Shown here: positions 44,188 to 54,799 of the stretch, piece after piece | Numbering within the stretch: the stretch's first letter is position 1 | How the letters are laid out: each line of letters opens with the position of its first letter | NCBI GenBank assembly: GCA_025330725.1 | Contig: JAIWND010000011.1 | Span: 744,001-808,000 of the forward strand | DNA length: 64,000 nucleotides | Source: Chlamydoabsidia padenii | Lineage: Eukaryota > Mucoromycota > Mucoromycetes > Mucorales > Cunninghamellaceae | Direction of reading: 5' to 3' | The notes under the pieces: model-generated | What the model saw: only the letters and a program-made list of their open reading frames with translations | Database searches by the model: none | What the model was told of the DNA's origin: nothing | Program-made: the position numbers and the translations under genes

Positions 44188-44354
44188 ATTTGGACTAGGT
44201 CAGCTTATTGTTTATGCAATATCACCGTTGTTTATTTTTTTATTTTATTTTTTTACTCACATGTCCCCCCTCCACCCCTTATTTGCTCATTCCCTATAAA
44301 AACCTAATAAAAAACCTCTCTCTTGTTTATTCAAACTTGTTTACTCTTTACATA

Positions 44355-45087
44355 ATGCGTAGTTTTTATACTACAAACCCAAAGAAAAGATCCCTTGATG
44401 GTGATGATTTGGTGACGATGCATAAGAAACCATGCTCCATCAGGCATGTACCTGATTTTGAATGCCTATCTTACTATATGGGAGATGTCCTCCCCCTTCG
44501 TCTATCAAGTTTACTAGAAGACTATTCGAATGTTGTGCTTTTCTTCTATGAGCGAGATTTGTAAGACATCCTCTTGACTCTGCTTGTTTTTTATTTTTTA
44601 TTCACACGTCCTTTTTTTTTCACATAGTACACCCAATGCTTTAATGGATATTGAACAAATTCGGTATGGTTACACAAGCACACACTCGACCTTCTGAGCC
44701 TCTTTTTTTTTTTTCCCCCTTAGAACTCATTACCCCGCTTTTATTAACAAGAATGCATTACCGGTCATGGTATCAACCGACACTGCTATGGTACATCGCG
44801 GGTTTTGCTCGCCCGGCACTCAAGGCGGAATAGGTCAACCACCTTTCCCTCTGGGTAAGTGGTCAATACAATGCAAAAAAAAAAAAAGCTTTAAATTTTT
44901 TTTTTTTTTTTCAACTTGCCTAGTCGGGGATGCTGCTCGATTCATATCCCGATCTTTTGACGTATTGGACAAAGCAGGAAGCGCTCGAAGAGCAGTCTTC
45001 GTTCTTAACCGAGAGCGTAATATTGTATATAGTTTTACACCTGAGCAATCTCATTACTCTATGCATGTTATTCTGTCAATCATATAA
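44355..45087 (+). CDS. Peroxiredoxin-like protein lacking the peroxidatic cysteine
   Basis: Exons 44355-44560, 44628-44663, 44724-44854 and 44924-45087 give 178 aa. The AhpC/TSA thioredoxin fold is recognisable: HVPDFECLSYYMGDVLPLRL, VVLFFYERDFTPNALMDIEQ, VMVSTDTAMVHRGFCS, GGIGQPPFPLVGDAARFISR, SFDVLDKAGSARRAVFVLNR. In 2-Cys peroxiredoxins the active site reads DFTFVCPTE. Here it is DFTPNALMD, so the peroxidatic Cys is Ala73. The usual resolving Cys near the C-terminus is absent and the protein is shorter. It is probably a non-catalytic paralogue with a binding or regulatory role. Splice phases are clean and there are no stops, so it is not a simple pseudogene. Confidence 0.8.
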
Positions 45088-45228
45088 CCCATTTTTTTAT
45101 ACATTATACTATGTATTACATAATACAAACAGTGCTGTTTTTTTTTATTAATTAAACATAAGAATATACTAAATGACACATATAAATAAGAGACATAATA
45201 CAAATGCGATTATACAAGAATGGGGAAT

Positions 45229-47589
45229 CTATTTATTCCAAGTATGGTTTGTTTGATAAATGACACCATCCTGACGGACCAGCAGGATAGGTTGTTTCTT
45301 GACCGAGAGGCCCGACGGAATGACACACACCAAAGCTTCAGGAGACTTGAATTCCGTTGCCAAAGCCAGATCACCCACATACACGGTCAATGCCGGCGTG
45401 AATGATTCACCCCATAAACATAAAGTAGCGTCGCCTTGTGATACCGAGCTGACCATCGGGAATGGAGCAATATCCGGTCGCAAATAATACCCTGTAGTTG
45501 TTGGAGGTGGCACCGCAAATGTAAACCGTACCATATCTGTACCAACAATAGTCCATACCGCCGCATCCGATACATCCTGTTCAAACACCTCCCCTTGTTG
45601 TTGGATGGGAGGGGTCTGACATTTATGTCGTCCGACTACATCATTCAGGCACGCCAAAAAGATCGTTCGTTGGGGTAAAGGTGAAGACGCCATGGTAGGT
45701 TGGATTTCAAAAGCCACCTTGTGAAGTTGTGAGACAGGATCGCCCAAGGCTTCGCTCCCAATTTGAGCCAGACTGCCCTTGTCGACTTTACGAATCGTCA
45801 TGATCGGACTGACCAGGCCCGTGGTGAGACATTGTAGTACGATCGGTTGGTTGTAATGCACCGCTAATTGTTCTTTGCCTTGATGCCCCAGTGCCATCGC
45901 CGGTGGTGGTGGGTGGTAATGATGAGGTGTCGTGTTATTGGTTTCACTCGGTTGGGTGGTACGTTGAGGATCGACGATCCAGATGACAAAAGGATCCCAC
46001 GTATTCATTCTTGCAACGAAACAACAATTACTGGCTGTGGTGGATGATGGTGAGGAAGAGGTAGGTTGAGAGGATACACCAAGGTACTTTGTTGAGACTG
46101 TTTGTGATCGAATCCGATTGAATAAGGAGATGGTGGTACCATGGTGTATACATACTATAAAAAGAATGAGAGAAAAGTTAGTGTTTTGTACTGATATGTC
46201 ATTTCTACTTACAATCAATGTTTTTTAAACTTTGACGCTTTTTACTTGGTTTGCTGATCACTTTGATTCCTTTACTAGCAAAAGTCCCAATGTTTTCATT
46301 GTTGGAGAGCCGGATATTGACCATGACCTGTACCCTTTTTCGTTTTTCGTCGGCGTCGTTGATATGTAGATGTTTAGATACACACTTTCCAATGGTTGAA
46401 GAAGAAGAGTGTAAAAATCCACCTTCATAAGAAGTTACTGTCGATGGTAAAACAGGGGTCGGAGGAGTCGACCATTCCAAAGTGCCTGTCTGTTGAGTGG
46501 TTTCCCCGGATATTTGAATAGATAATAGTGGTTGAATCCCAGTCGGGGTAGGTGATGATGTTGTCGAGTTTGTTGTTCGCCATGGTCCACTCAAGATAGT
46601 CGTAGGAGGTGGACATAAAAATCTAGATATAAAGAAGAAGAAAAAGGTAAAATTACTGATCCCCCTCCCCTCTTCCTTTATATTTACCTTTTTTCAGTTC
46701 CATAACTTTTTTGAGCCACCCGACTTGTCAAGAGTATAACAGTACGTTCACCATACCGTTCCGCAATATACCTTTGTACAAAAGATCGAAGACCCTCTGG
46801 CGTCATAAGAGAAGGTGCCGAAGGTGGACTAGGTTGTTGATGCAAGACCATGGTATCTTCTTGTTTTAAATAAAAGTTTGGTTCCATTCCGATCGTCACC
46901 CTCCTTTGTCGCTTGTGTTTCGGTTCTTCATTTGTAATTGGTGGTGGTGATGAGCAAGTGGTGGATGGTGTTGATAATAGCCAAGAAGGAGTGACAATAT
47001 CATTATTAGTGGTGGATGGAAATAGATCCATCATCATGCTGCTATTGTTGTTTGTAGTAGTAGTAGTAGTAGTTGCAAAAGACAAAGGTGAATGGAACTC
47101 GGCCTGCGTGTCCTTGATGTGTTGTTGTTGATGATGATGATGATGATAGGGTAAAAAATGACCAGAGGGTTGCATAGACATGGTACGTCGATGTGGTGTA
47201 AAATGATATTGATCATGGTGTTCTTGTTGTTGTTGACTGTATTGCTGTAAATGAGCCATGGCAGTTGTAAAGTTCAAGTCATCCACAGGGTAAGCAGGTT
47301 GATCAAACCAAGAAGGATCTATACCATGAATATCCAATTCACCAAGGGCAACAGAGTGTCGTCGTGAAGAAGCATTTGAGTGATTGACAGTATCTCCATG
47401 AGAGTGAGTATCAAGAAGAGTAGGTTGTAAGATTGATTTTAAAATGGAATCAAGATCTAGGTTGGATATTGGTTTGTTATCTGACTTGTTGTTGTTGTTG
47501 TTGTTGCTTTCCAAAAAGCGAGCATCATTGGTGGAGTGAGGATGGAAAGGTGTTTCGTCATTAGTATTGTCTATGTATCCTTGAGACAT
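45229..47589 (-). CDS. CSL/RBP-J family transcription factor
   Basis: Exons 47589-46688, 46622-46213 and 46154-45229 give 745 aa. The CSL core is clear: RSFVQRYIAERYGERTVILL, VAQKSYGTEKRFLCPPP (RHR-N, DNA contact), FASKGIKVISKPSKKRQSLK, LCIHHGTTISLFNRIRSQTV, STKYLGVS (beta-trefoil), FVARMNTWDPFVIWIV, HYNQPIVLQCLTTGLVSP and the C-terminal RHR domain. Fungi lack Notch, and fungal CSL proteins bind GTGRGAA sites and control adhesion and cell-cycle genes. The first 270 residues are disordered, rich in His, Gln, Asn and Thr, as in long fungal CSL proteins. The ATG at 47589 (MSQGYID) is preferred over upstream extensions through a poly-A tract. Confidence 0.92.
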
Positions 47590-47704
47590 CGTCCAGCGAA
47601 GTATGAGGTAATGTAGTAAAAAAAAAAAAAGAGAAAGAGAAGTGAGCGGGTAAAGAGAAAGAAGTAAAGAAGAAAAACAAAAGAAGAAGAAGAAAAGAAA
47701 GAAG

Positions 47705-47738
<34 letters not shown>

Positions 47739-48167
47739 TTGGGGTAAAATGAAGGTTTGAAACGGCAACCAATCCATTGCCTGTGTAGCCATCCAACCAA
47801 ACAAAATCGACATCGGGATTTGAAAATCAGAAAAAATGCGGGGTCGGGTCCATCTGAATTTTGACAGGTCCAAACCATGATAGGACGATTTCAATAACAT
47901 TAACAAACAAAATGAACATACATTCCATTATCGTCATATCACCCGCAAGATTACAATTTGAATCTAATTGTAAACTAGTTTGAAAAGAAGCATTCTTTTA
48001 CGGAAATTTATAAAGTCTCGTCTTTTTTTAATCCCCGTTTTTAATCATCAAAGAATGGTGTAATGTAAAATCATGCCAGTCAGTATTTCTCTTGCTTATA
48101 AAAAACTACTTTTCTTTTTTTTTTTTTTTTTTTTTTTTCTTCTCCTCACCTCATAAATATATCTATC
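47590..48167. other. Divergent promoter, CSL factor / peptide precursor
   Basis: Holds a run of about 30 A at 47705-47735, the motif copies CGGGATTTGAA (47814-47824) and TTTAATCCCCG (48027-48037), and a T-rich block just before 48168. Each gene has one motif copy within about 140-230 bp of its start. No further gene seen. Confidence 0.55.
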
Positions 48168-49334
48168 ATGCGTTTCACTATCACTTCATCCATTGCTCTC
48201 TTGTGTTTAGCCAACGTTGCCATCGGTGCTGATCTTCAACATGCTTCTTCAGCTGTCGCAAGCCGATCTGCTTCAGCTTCTGCTTCCGCTTCTCCCACCC
48301 CTCATGGTCAAGTAGAAAAGCGTAACATTATTGATTTCTTCAAGCGCTTGATTGATCCCAAGGCTGAAGAAGAAGTGTATGCAAGTGCCACTCGTTCCGC
48401 CAGCGCCTCGCCTTCCGTCAGTGCTTCCCACAACATTCTCGACAAGCGGGATTTCAAAGATTTATTGGCCATGCTCCGCGGTGATGTGCATGAATCTGCT
48501 TCTGCCTCGGTGTCTGCCTCGGCCTCGGCCTCTTCACACCATGCTCGTGGTAAGCGTGATGCCATGCTCTCTGTTCTTTCTTCCAAGGCCTCTGCCTCTG
48601 CCTCTGCTAAACAATCCGCTTCCGCTTCTGCCTCTCACCAAGCTGCTAAGCGTGATGCTATGGCTTCTCGAAGTGCCTCTGCCTCTGCTAAACAATCGGC
48701 TTCCGCTTCTGCCTCTCACCAAGCTGCCAAGCGTGCTGCTATGGCCTCTCGAAGTGCCTCTGCTTCTGCTTCTGCTAAACAATCCGCTTCCGCTTCCGCC
48801 TCTGCCTCTCACCAAGCTGCCAAGCGTGATGCTATGGCTTCTCGAAGTGCCTCTGCCTCTGCCTCTGCTAAGCAATCGGTTTCCGCTTCCGCTTCTCACC
48901 ATGCTGCCAAGCGTGATGCTATGGCTTCTCGAAGTGCCTCCGCTTCTGCCTCTGCTAAACAATCGGCTTCCGCTTCTGCCTCTCACCAAGCTGCCAAGCG
49001 TGATGCTGTGGCCTCTCGAAGTGTCTCTGCCTCTGCCTCTGCTAAGCAATCGGCTTCCGCTTCCGCTTCTCACCATGCTGCCAAGCGTGATGTGATCGCC
49101 TCCGCTTCCTCTGTCCAAGCATCTGCTTCTTCCGTCCGTGCCTCTGCCTCCTCTATCCAAGCTTCCGCTTCATCGGTTCATGCTTCTGCTTCATCTGTTG
49201 CCCGTGCCCCTCTTGCCACTGCCGTCCCTGTCGAAATGGCCTTGATGATGGAAGACAATGCCGAAGAATTGCCCTGGATTAGTGATGAAGTTGCCGAAAA
49301 CGAATGGAAAGGTTACAACTACAAGGAATACTAA
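48168..49334 (+). CDS. Secreted Kex2-processed repeat peptide precursor
   Basis: A single exon of 388 aa. The signal peptide is MRFTITSSIALLCLANVAIG. The body is made of Ser/Ala repeats punctuated by Lys-Arg sites, typical of fungal kexin (Kex2)-processed precursors such as alpha-factor and repellent proteins. Dibasic sites divide it into about ten peptides. The last six repeat units (residues about 140-330) are near-identical, 27-31 aa long, starting DAMASRSAS and ending ASHQAA or ASHHAA before KR. Earlier units are longer and less regular (NIIDFFKR..., DFKDLLAMLRGDVHE...). The C-terminal 90 residues are unique and acidic, ending KGYNYKEY. There are no transmembrane or GPI signals. Peptides could be wall components or signals; function is inferred from architecture only. 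Confidence 0.82.
   Translation: MRFTITSSIALLCLANVAIGADLQHASSAVASRSASASASASPTPHGQVEKRNIIDFFKRLIDPKAEEEVYASATRSASASPSVSASHNILDKRDFKDLLAMLRGDVHESASASVSASASASSHHARGKRDAMLSVLSSKASASASAKQSASASASHQAAKRDAMASRSASASAKQSASASASHQAAKRAAMASRSASASASAKQSASASASASHQAAKRDAMASRSASASASAKQSVSASASHHAAKRDAMASRSASASASAKQSASASASHQAAKRDAVASRSVSASASAKQSASASASHHAAKRDVIASASSVQASASSVRASASSIQASASSVHASASSVARAPLATAVPVEMALMMEDNAEELPWISDEVAENEWKGYNYKEY
48630..49092 (+). repeat. In-frame 81-93 bp tandem repeats of the peptide precursor
   Basis: Six imperfect in-frame repeats, each encoding a DAMASRSAS(AS)nAKQSASASASHQAAKR-type unit. Units differ by two-residue (SA) steps and by single changes such as D to A, Q to H and A to V. 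The length steps of 6 bp suggest replication slippage within the Ser-Ala codons. Confidence 0.85.
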
Positions 49335-49538
49335 ACGTTAGTTCCCCCCCCCCTTAAAAAAAGAAGAATTTTTTTTTATTCGTTCTTCTTTGTTATCAAA
49401 CCATTAATAATGATTTAATAAAATTTACATATCCCACTTGCTCCACACATTCATGCATGAGTCATTTGTAAACCCCGACACAGACAAGGATTTAAAAAAA
49501 AGAGTTGGTTTTTATTTAAAAAAAAAAAATTATAAGGA

Positions 49539-50705
49539 CTAGATGTAAGTATATGGTTTTTCAGATAAAGGTGATGGTTTGGTAAGAGGTGGGGAGGTAT
49601 TATTATTATTATTATTATTATTACTATTGTGAGAGGATACTACCAAATCGTCGCTGTATCGGAATGGGTTGGAGGAAAAGGTGGTGTATTGACTGACATC
49701 TGATAAAGTACTATCCCGATTATTGGTGCCGCCTGGTAAATGGAGTTTATTGGATATAGTGGGTGAAGGACGGGCTTGGTGCAAGACCTGGCTTTTATTG
49801 TTTTCGTCAAACAAAGTGATACTGGGTGCTGAAGAGGATGGCGATGACACAATAGGATCCGGATACTGAATATAAGGTGGTTTGGCTAGACCTTGATGAG
49901 AATTATCGTACATGTGATCCGGAGTGGCGTGGCTTGCCCGCATTTGAGAGAAGGCTTGAGTGAGATAGTTGTATTTGGATAAGCGAGCCCCATTCGTTGT
50001 ACCTCGGTTGTTAGATGGTGGTTGTGTGGTGTCGTTATTGTACTGTTTAATGCTGTATAACTTGTCCACGGTGGCTGTGACATTTTCGGAAGGTGCGGAG
50101 GGTGTTAAATGGGAAGAAGAGCCAAAGGCGTGTTGTGGTGAGTTGAAGGAATAGGTGCTTTGTTGATCAAAGGTGGTCATTTGTTGTTGTGGTTGTGGTT
50201 GGAAATCAGGATTGTTCAAGACCATACTTGGTGTGATACCCCGACCTCGTTCGAATGTTGTTTGATTCTTTTGTCGTCTATAGATGATACATCCGATCAA
50301 GCAAAGAAGGAGAAGCACGCCACCTGTTGCACCACCAATGATAGCACCTAGTTGTGTATTGGTCAATCCGTCGTTTGTTGATGATGTTGAATTACTTTGT
50401 GTTGGTGATGATAAAGCAGTAGTATTTGTTGGTATAATTAGAGAAGTAATAATAGTGGAAGTTGGTGTTGGTGTTGTTGTTGTTGTTGGGATTGGTGTTT
50501 GCCCTAATAGTTTCGAAAAATCACCCGTCAGGGCAGCTGAGCCAGTTGCAGACACCACCATGACAGATCCTGTATTATCATTACTACTTGCTATAACAAT
50601 ATATAAAAAGAAGAGTACCATGTATTAGTATATCATGTCATTGGGTCAAGGGAGCTGATTGTTTTGTATCGTACCTGAGGATTTCACTGCTGAAAGGGAC
50701 GCCAT
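49539..50705 (-). CDS. Single-pass membrane protein with Ser/Thr-rich ectodomain
   Basis: Exons 50705-50675 and 50590-49539 give 360 aa. After a short N-terminus (MASLSAVKSSASSNDNTG) comes a Thr/Ser/Pro-rich stretch. One transmembrane helix follows (LGAIIGGATGGVLLLLCLIG, CIIY) with a YRRQK stop-transfer sequence, then a 230-residue cytosolic tail rich in Ser, Pro and Asn. The layout resembles fungal wall-stress sensors or Mid2-like proteins, but no WSC domain or Cys cluster is present. An alternative start at 50621 gives MVLFFLYIVIASSND, a signal peptide, but it overlaps the intron branch and acceptor (TACTAAT...TATAG). A 5'UTR intron is likely upstream (about 50742-50810). Family unknown. 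Confidence 0.65.
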
Positions 50706-52531
50706 GATTGACTTTGGTTAATTCGGACGTGGTATAGGAATCTATAAAAAAAACACAAAGAGTTAAAGTGTCCATTTATATCCTACTTTAACTTTTTTTA
50801 TTTCTTTTACCTAAAGTGATCCAGTGTAAGAAAGGAAAAAAAAAAAAAAAAAAAAAAAAGTTGAAAGAGAAAAAAGAGAGAAAAAAGAGATATCAACAAT
50901 TAACCCTCAATTTATCTCGCTGTTCCACATTTTTCAATTCCCGACTTTTGTGTGACAATAAATTATCTTTAGGTCTAGTCTACCCCGTTGAACAGAAAAG
51001 ACTAATTGCTTCATTATCCTCAAAAAGCAATCATGTTGGAGACATCTTAAAAAAGGGGGATGGATGGACGGTGATGAAACATGATAAGGATTCTTGTTTC
51101 TTACAATTGGTGCAACCATTAACTGGAGGCGGGAAAAAGAAAAACGTGGGTTCAAATCCCGACTTTTTTTTTTTTTTTTTTCCTCACTTCGTCTTGTCAT
51201 GGATCTCAAAGGAACAGTTGAATTTTATATTCTTTTCAACAGGTTGGCTATACTAAAACAACTCTAACATTTTCTATTTAAAAAGTAGTAGATCATTTGG
51301 TGAATTTCAATATTTTGGTACCACGTTGGTTTAAAAAGCGGTCAGGGGATTCGCCCGATCAGATTATTACAGAAAACCCAGGGATCCAACCAATTCTATT
51401 GGCATGCACGGCCCATCATTCTCAAGGTAAGCACATACTATGATGATGTTATAATCTAACACTCTTCTTTTTACTTTTAGAAGCGATCTCCTTTAACTGA
51501 TGATACATCAGATATAGATGATCACTCACTCTTAGATTATGTAGCATAATATTTGTTTGACTATGATTGAAAAAAAAAAAAAAGTCTTGTGATATGTAAA
51601 TGTGATAAAGTGGTGGTACAATAAAAGAGTGGATCCTTTCTCTGCATTAGATAAAGATCTGTTTCGTACACCTAATTATAATGTGATAGGGCACACAACT
51701 TACATTGACAAACCTCACCATAAATGTATCATGGTGTCATCCAAGAAGCGAGGATTCAAATCCCGACTTTGATCAAAAAGTATACGCTCCTTTAAACTTG
51801 TAATGAGTTATGAATCTGAAATGATTATATATATGTTGATAAGTTTTAAAGACACATGTAAAAACTGATTGGAACTTTTGAAAAGATGCACCAGTTCATA
51901 CAATAACTAGAGTATCACATATCCCACAAAAAGGGGGTATGATCGGAGTTTGATCATTCAACCAATGCATGAATCACATTAAGGGTGGATTTATTTTATT
52001 ACAAGTAAATCAGAACACAAGGCTACAATAATACAACTATTATAAAACGTTAAAAAAAACAAGACTGTTCTAAAGAGTACTTAAGATTCAGTTAAGACCA
52101 GATTGTCAGCGGACGTCAAAACGATAAACATTTAACCAGCCATAGCATATCCCACCTAACCAATTGTAGATCTAGCCAAGTACATGTTAGGTACTTTAGA
52201 GTTATAAAAAATTGTCTATTATTGATGAATGTTCATCACTCTGTCCTTTCTTCTGGGTGGTGGGATTATGCCTGCAAGTCGGTACCTGAGCTGTATTCAA
52301 GATCCGCTTCGAGATTTTTTTTTTATATTGTTGAGCTCAAAAGAAAGAAGGAATATGTCATAGGAATATATATATATATATCCTGCAAACCCAATATGCT
52401 TCCTCATAAGGCTTTTTTCCAGAAAGGCGACAGGGGGAGATCGGGATTTGAAATTTTCGAGACTAAAAGCAAAAGATAAAAATAGGTGATATACCTTTTT
52501 TTCTTTTTTTCTCCACTTTCATTCACTCACC
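50706..52531. other. Gene-poor region with a gene relic
   Basis: Besides the relic at 50960-51549, this stretch holds four clear motif copies: TTCAATTCCCG 50933-50943, TTCAAATCCCG 51151-51161 and 51755-51765, and CGGGATTTGAA 52442-52452. It also has A/T tracts at 50837-50859 and 51165-51181. The open frame at 52222-52479 has no family resemblance. The last copy is about 80 bp upstream of the SH3 gene start. Confidence 0.5.
50970..51549 (+). pseudogene. Probable decayed gene or unrecognised gene fragment
   Basis: Two coding-looking blocks. The first, around 50975-51140, reads PVEQKRLIASLSSKSNHVGD, then KGDGWTVMKHDKDSCFLQLV. The second, 51290-51425 joined to 51481-51549 across a GTAAGC...TTTTAG intron, reads HLVNFNILVPRWFKKRSGDS, PDQIITENPGIQPILLACTA, then KRSPLTDDTSDIDDHSLLDY and a stop. 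The two blocks are separated by a motif copy and a poly-T tract, and I could not join them in phase. No ATG precedes block one. It is probably a relic; the family is not recognised. Confidence 0.35.
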
Positions 52532-53455
52532 ATGACGGATCCTCATATCATGCCATTTGCCAAACACATGCTCTCCTCTATTCAAAAGGATTTAATACTA
52601 TTGAAAGACCACCATGTACTGGACGACTCGACATTACAAAGCATTCTCTCCCTTTTACCGACGATGCATACCAACAAACCACCATTACCAACTCGTCAAT
52701 CAACTGCCAGTCCCCGTCAATCAACTACTGATCATATTCCTGTACCTATATCAACACCTCGACTGCCTGCACGACGATCCAATGGAGATAATCCACAGCC
52801 AACCACGGAAAAGTCAGCTCCACCCAGTTATGCAGCAGCTACAATGGTAGAGGCTATTTATGATTATAACGCGGAAGATCCTACTACAGATTTATCTTTC
52901 CGTAAAGGGGATAAGATCCAAGTCATTGAACATGGTAAAAGCTTTTTGATCAACAAGTACAAGTGAACTCATCTTTTTATATATAGTCAATGATGATTGG
53001 TGGCGTGGTACTTTACATGATCGCACCGGTATCTTCCCTCAAAACCATGTCCAACAGTAATTTATTCCCATCAAACTTGATATCATCTAACTTTGGTTTA
53101 CCTTCTTCTTTTTAGGTTACCTGCTCAAAATGAATCTCCATATCAAATGATCACACCATCTCAACCTTATAGCTACCCACCTCCTCCAGACATGATCCAA
53201 CATCAAGCAGCATCAACAACAACCTACGCTTATCCTCCTCCTCCCATGGCAGTGTCGACCGGTAGCTCGGTCGAAGGTCAAGGCAAAGTCTCGAACATGG
53301 CAAAGAAATTCGGATCAAGAGTAGGTGAAGCGGCTGTATTTGGATTTGGTGCCACTGGTAAGCTTGAAAACAGTAATCGTAATATATATATAAAAATAGG
53401 TACTAACCACTTTTTATATATAGTTGGTAGTGAAGCTGCTCATGCAATCTTTTAA
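52532..53455 (+). CDS. SH3-domain protein (Lsb1/Pin3-like)
   Basis: Exons 52532-52934, 52987-53056, 53116-53357 and 53424-53455 give 248 aa. A short helical N-terminus is followed by a Ser/Pro-rich linker (PPLPTRQSTASPRQSTTDH). A single SH3 domain occupies about residues 104-160: VEAIYDYNAEDPTTDLSFRK, GDKIQVIEHVNDDWWRGTLH, DRTGIFPQNHVQQL, with the ALYDY, DWW and NHV signatures. A Pro/Tyr-rich tail with YPPPP repeats and a C-terminal amphipathic segment (AKKFGSRVGEAAVFGFGAT) completes it. This layout matches yeast Lsb1/Pin3, which bind Las17 and regulate actin assembly at endocytic sites. The last exon adds only VGSEAAHAIF. Confidence 0.85.
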
Positions 53456-53575
53456 ATAAATGAATTTGTTATACACATAATATAGTACTTATCAATGCTA
53501 TTTTGGTGGGGTACAAAAAAAAAAAAGAAGGCCAGTACGGGGTTAATAAAGCAAATAGGTAATTCTCTAATGGTT

Positions 53576-54660
53576 GAAATGTATTGGCGATCACTGGCAC
53601 CCTTTAACCATGTCAAACAACGAACGTGTATTCGACAATAACGCGGAAACAAGATTGCTCTTGGCAAGCCTCCTCAAGTCTACACCCATCAAGTCAAGTA
53701 AACCCTCGTCCTGTGATGGTCTTGCAGACTGGGATGTTATGTCCTAGTCATGAAAGTAATACCCCTCTCACTCACACTAGTTTACCATTAGTTATACATT
53801 ACATTTTTAATATATTGTGATATTGTGATAGTTAAATTAAATTAATAATAAAAACCAATGACTATGATGTGATTCTTTTATACTTTACATATTAATGCTG
53901 CTCGACCTTAGGTTATGTTAATGTGTGTACGTATAAAACAAAGTATAAAAGCCTACATCTATAAATACTAAGGATCGACGAATGACAGTAATAAGCTAAG
54001 GTAGATTATGTTCTTTGTTAATCATCGAGATAATATAAATCCAAGCTATCCTTGAAAATGCCATTTCTTTGAATGCTTTCAATGTTGGCCTTTGAGAAAG
54101 TGTAAAAAGTTGTAAAATAGAGAATAGGTAATTTTAAGGGGTTTCTTTGAAATAAAATATAATGGGGTTTATATACTTTTTGTTATATACTATTTTGACA
54201 TGATTCTATAAAGGTTTAAGGGATGGATGTGCAACAGTAAAGATGCGAAGCGGGCATTGAATTATAGAAGGCGGGATTTGAACATTGGATTTTGGGGGAG
54301 TACTTGTATTGACGAATACGACAGGTAGATCCTCCCCTTTTCCATGATGTACCTTGTTTCCTTTGTCGTTTCCGTTTTTTTATGCTTATCCACCAGCCTG
54401 GAGGAACCAGCTCAAGCGAATGTGTGGTACCTGGCGGACTTTGGCGTACTAAATGCAACCCCCGATTTTTATGCCATTGAATAGCTTCGATTTGTACGAG
54501 TATAGTCGGGATTTAAACTTCAATCCTCGATTTTTCATGATGTTTTAGCATGGTACAGTATGAATCTAGCCTAATGCTAAGCATACGGAGGGAGCCTCGG
54601 CCGCTTTACTTGTATAAATAAAGCTCCATTTTTGTACCTATGATACATAAACGATTTTCG
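53576..54660. repeat. Segmental duplication, copy A
   Basis: Similar in order and partly in sequence to 55660-56480, in direct orientation about 2 kb away. Shared anchors are CCTGTGATGGTCTTGCAGA (53709-53727), CACTAGTTTACCATTAG (near 53776), ACCTGGCGGACTTTG (near 54429), TAGCATGGTA (near 54547) and a GCTTTACTTGTA-like stretch (near 54602). An open frame ATG 53610 to TAG 53747 gives MSNNERVFDNNAETRLLLAS, LLKSTPIKSSKPSSCDGLAD. Motif copies lie at 54272-54282 and 54507-54517. It is diverged and looks decayed. Origin (transposon or gene duplication) unknown. Confidence 0.6.
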
Positions 54661-54799
54661 CTCAATATGTATCATATCTAATAACTTGGTTCCATACCAT
54701 AGAGTATATGACAGTAAAGTATAGTAAGATTGTCGGAATATTTATATTTATACAGTATGTAAAATAAGTTTGGTCTCGTCTGTCCATTTTCATTTACAG

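Noticed and set aside
48352..49095. 247-codon alternative plus frame in the repeat gene (Leu/Pro-rich)
   Set aside because: Shifted reading of the same GCN/TCN repeats without its own start context.
48534..49160. 208-codon antisense frame over the Ser/Ala repeats
   Set aside because: Mirror of the repeat codons (Arg/Gly/Ser-rich); the plus-strand frame has a signal peptide and Kex2 sites.
51140..51170. tRNA-like B box (GGGTTCAAATCCC)
   Set aside because: No A box, acceptor stem or cloverleaf can be drawn around it or the other motif copies, so no tRNA gene is called. I found no convincing tRNA in the window.
54216..54458. 80-codon leftward open frame in duplication copy A
   Set aside because: Crosses a motif copy, is not conserved in copy B and has no family resemblance.
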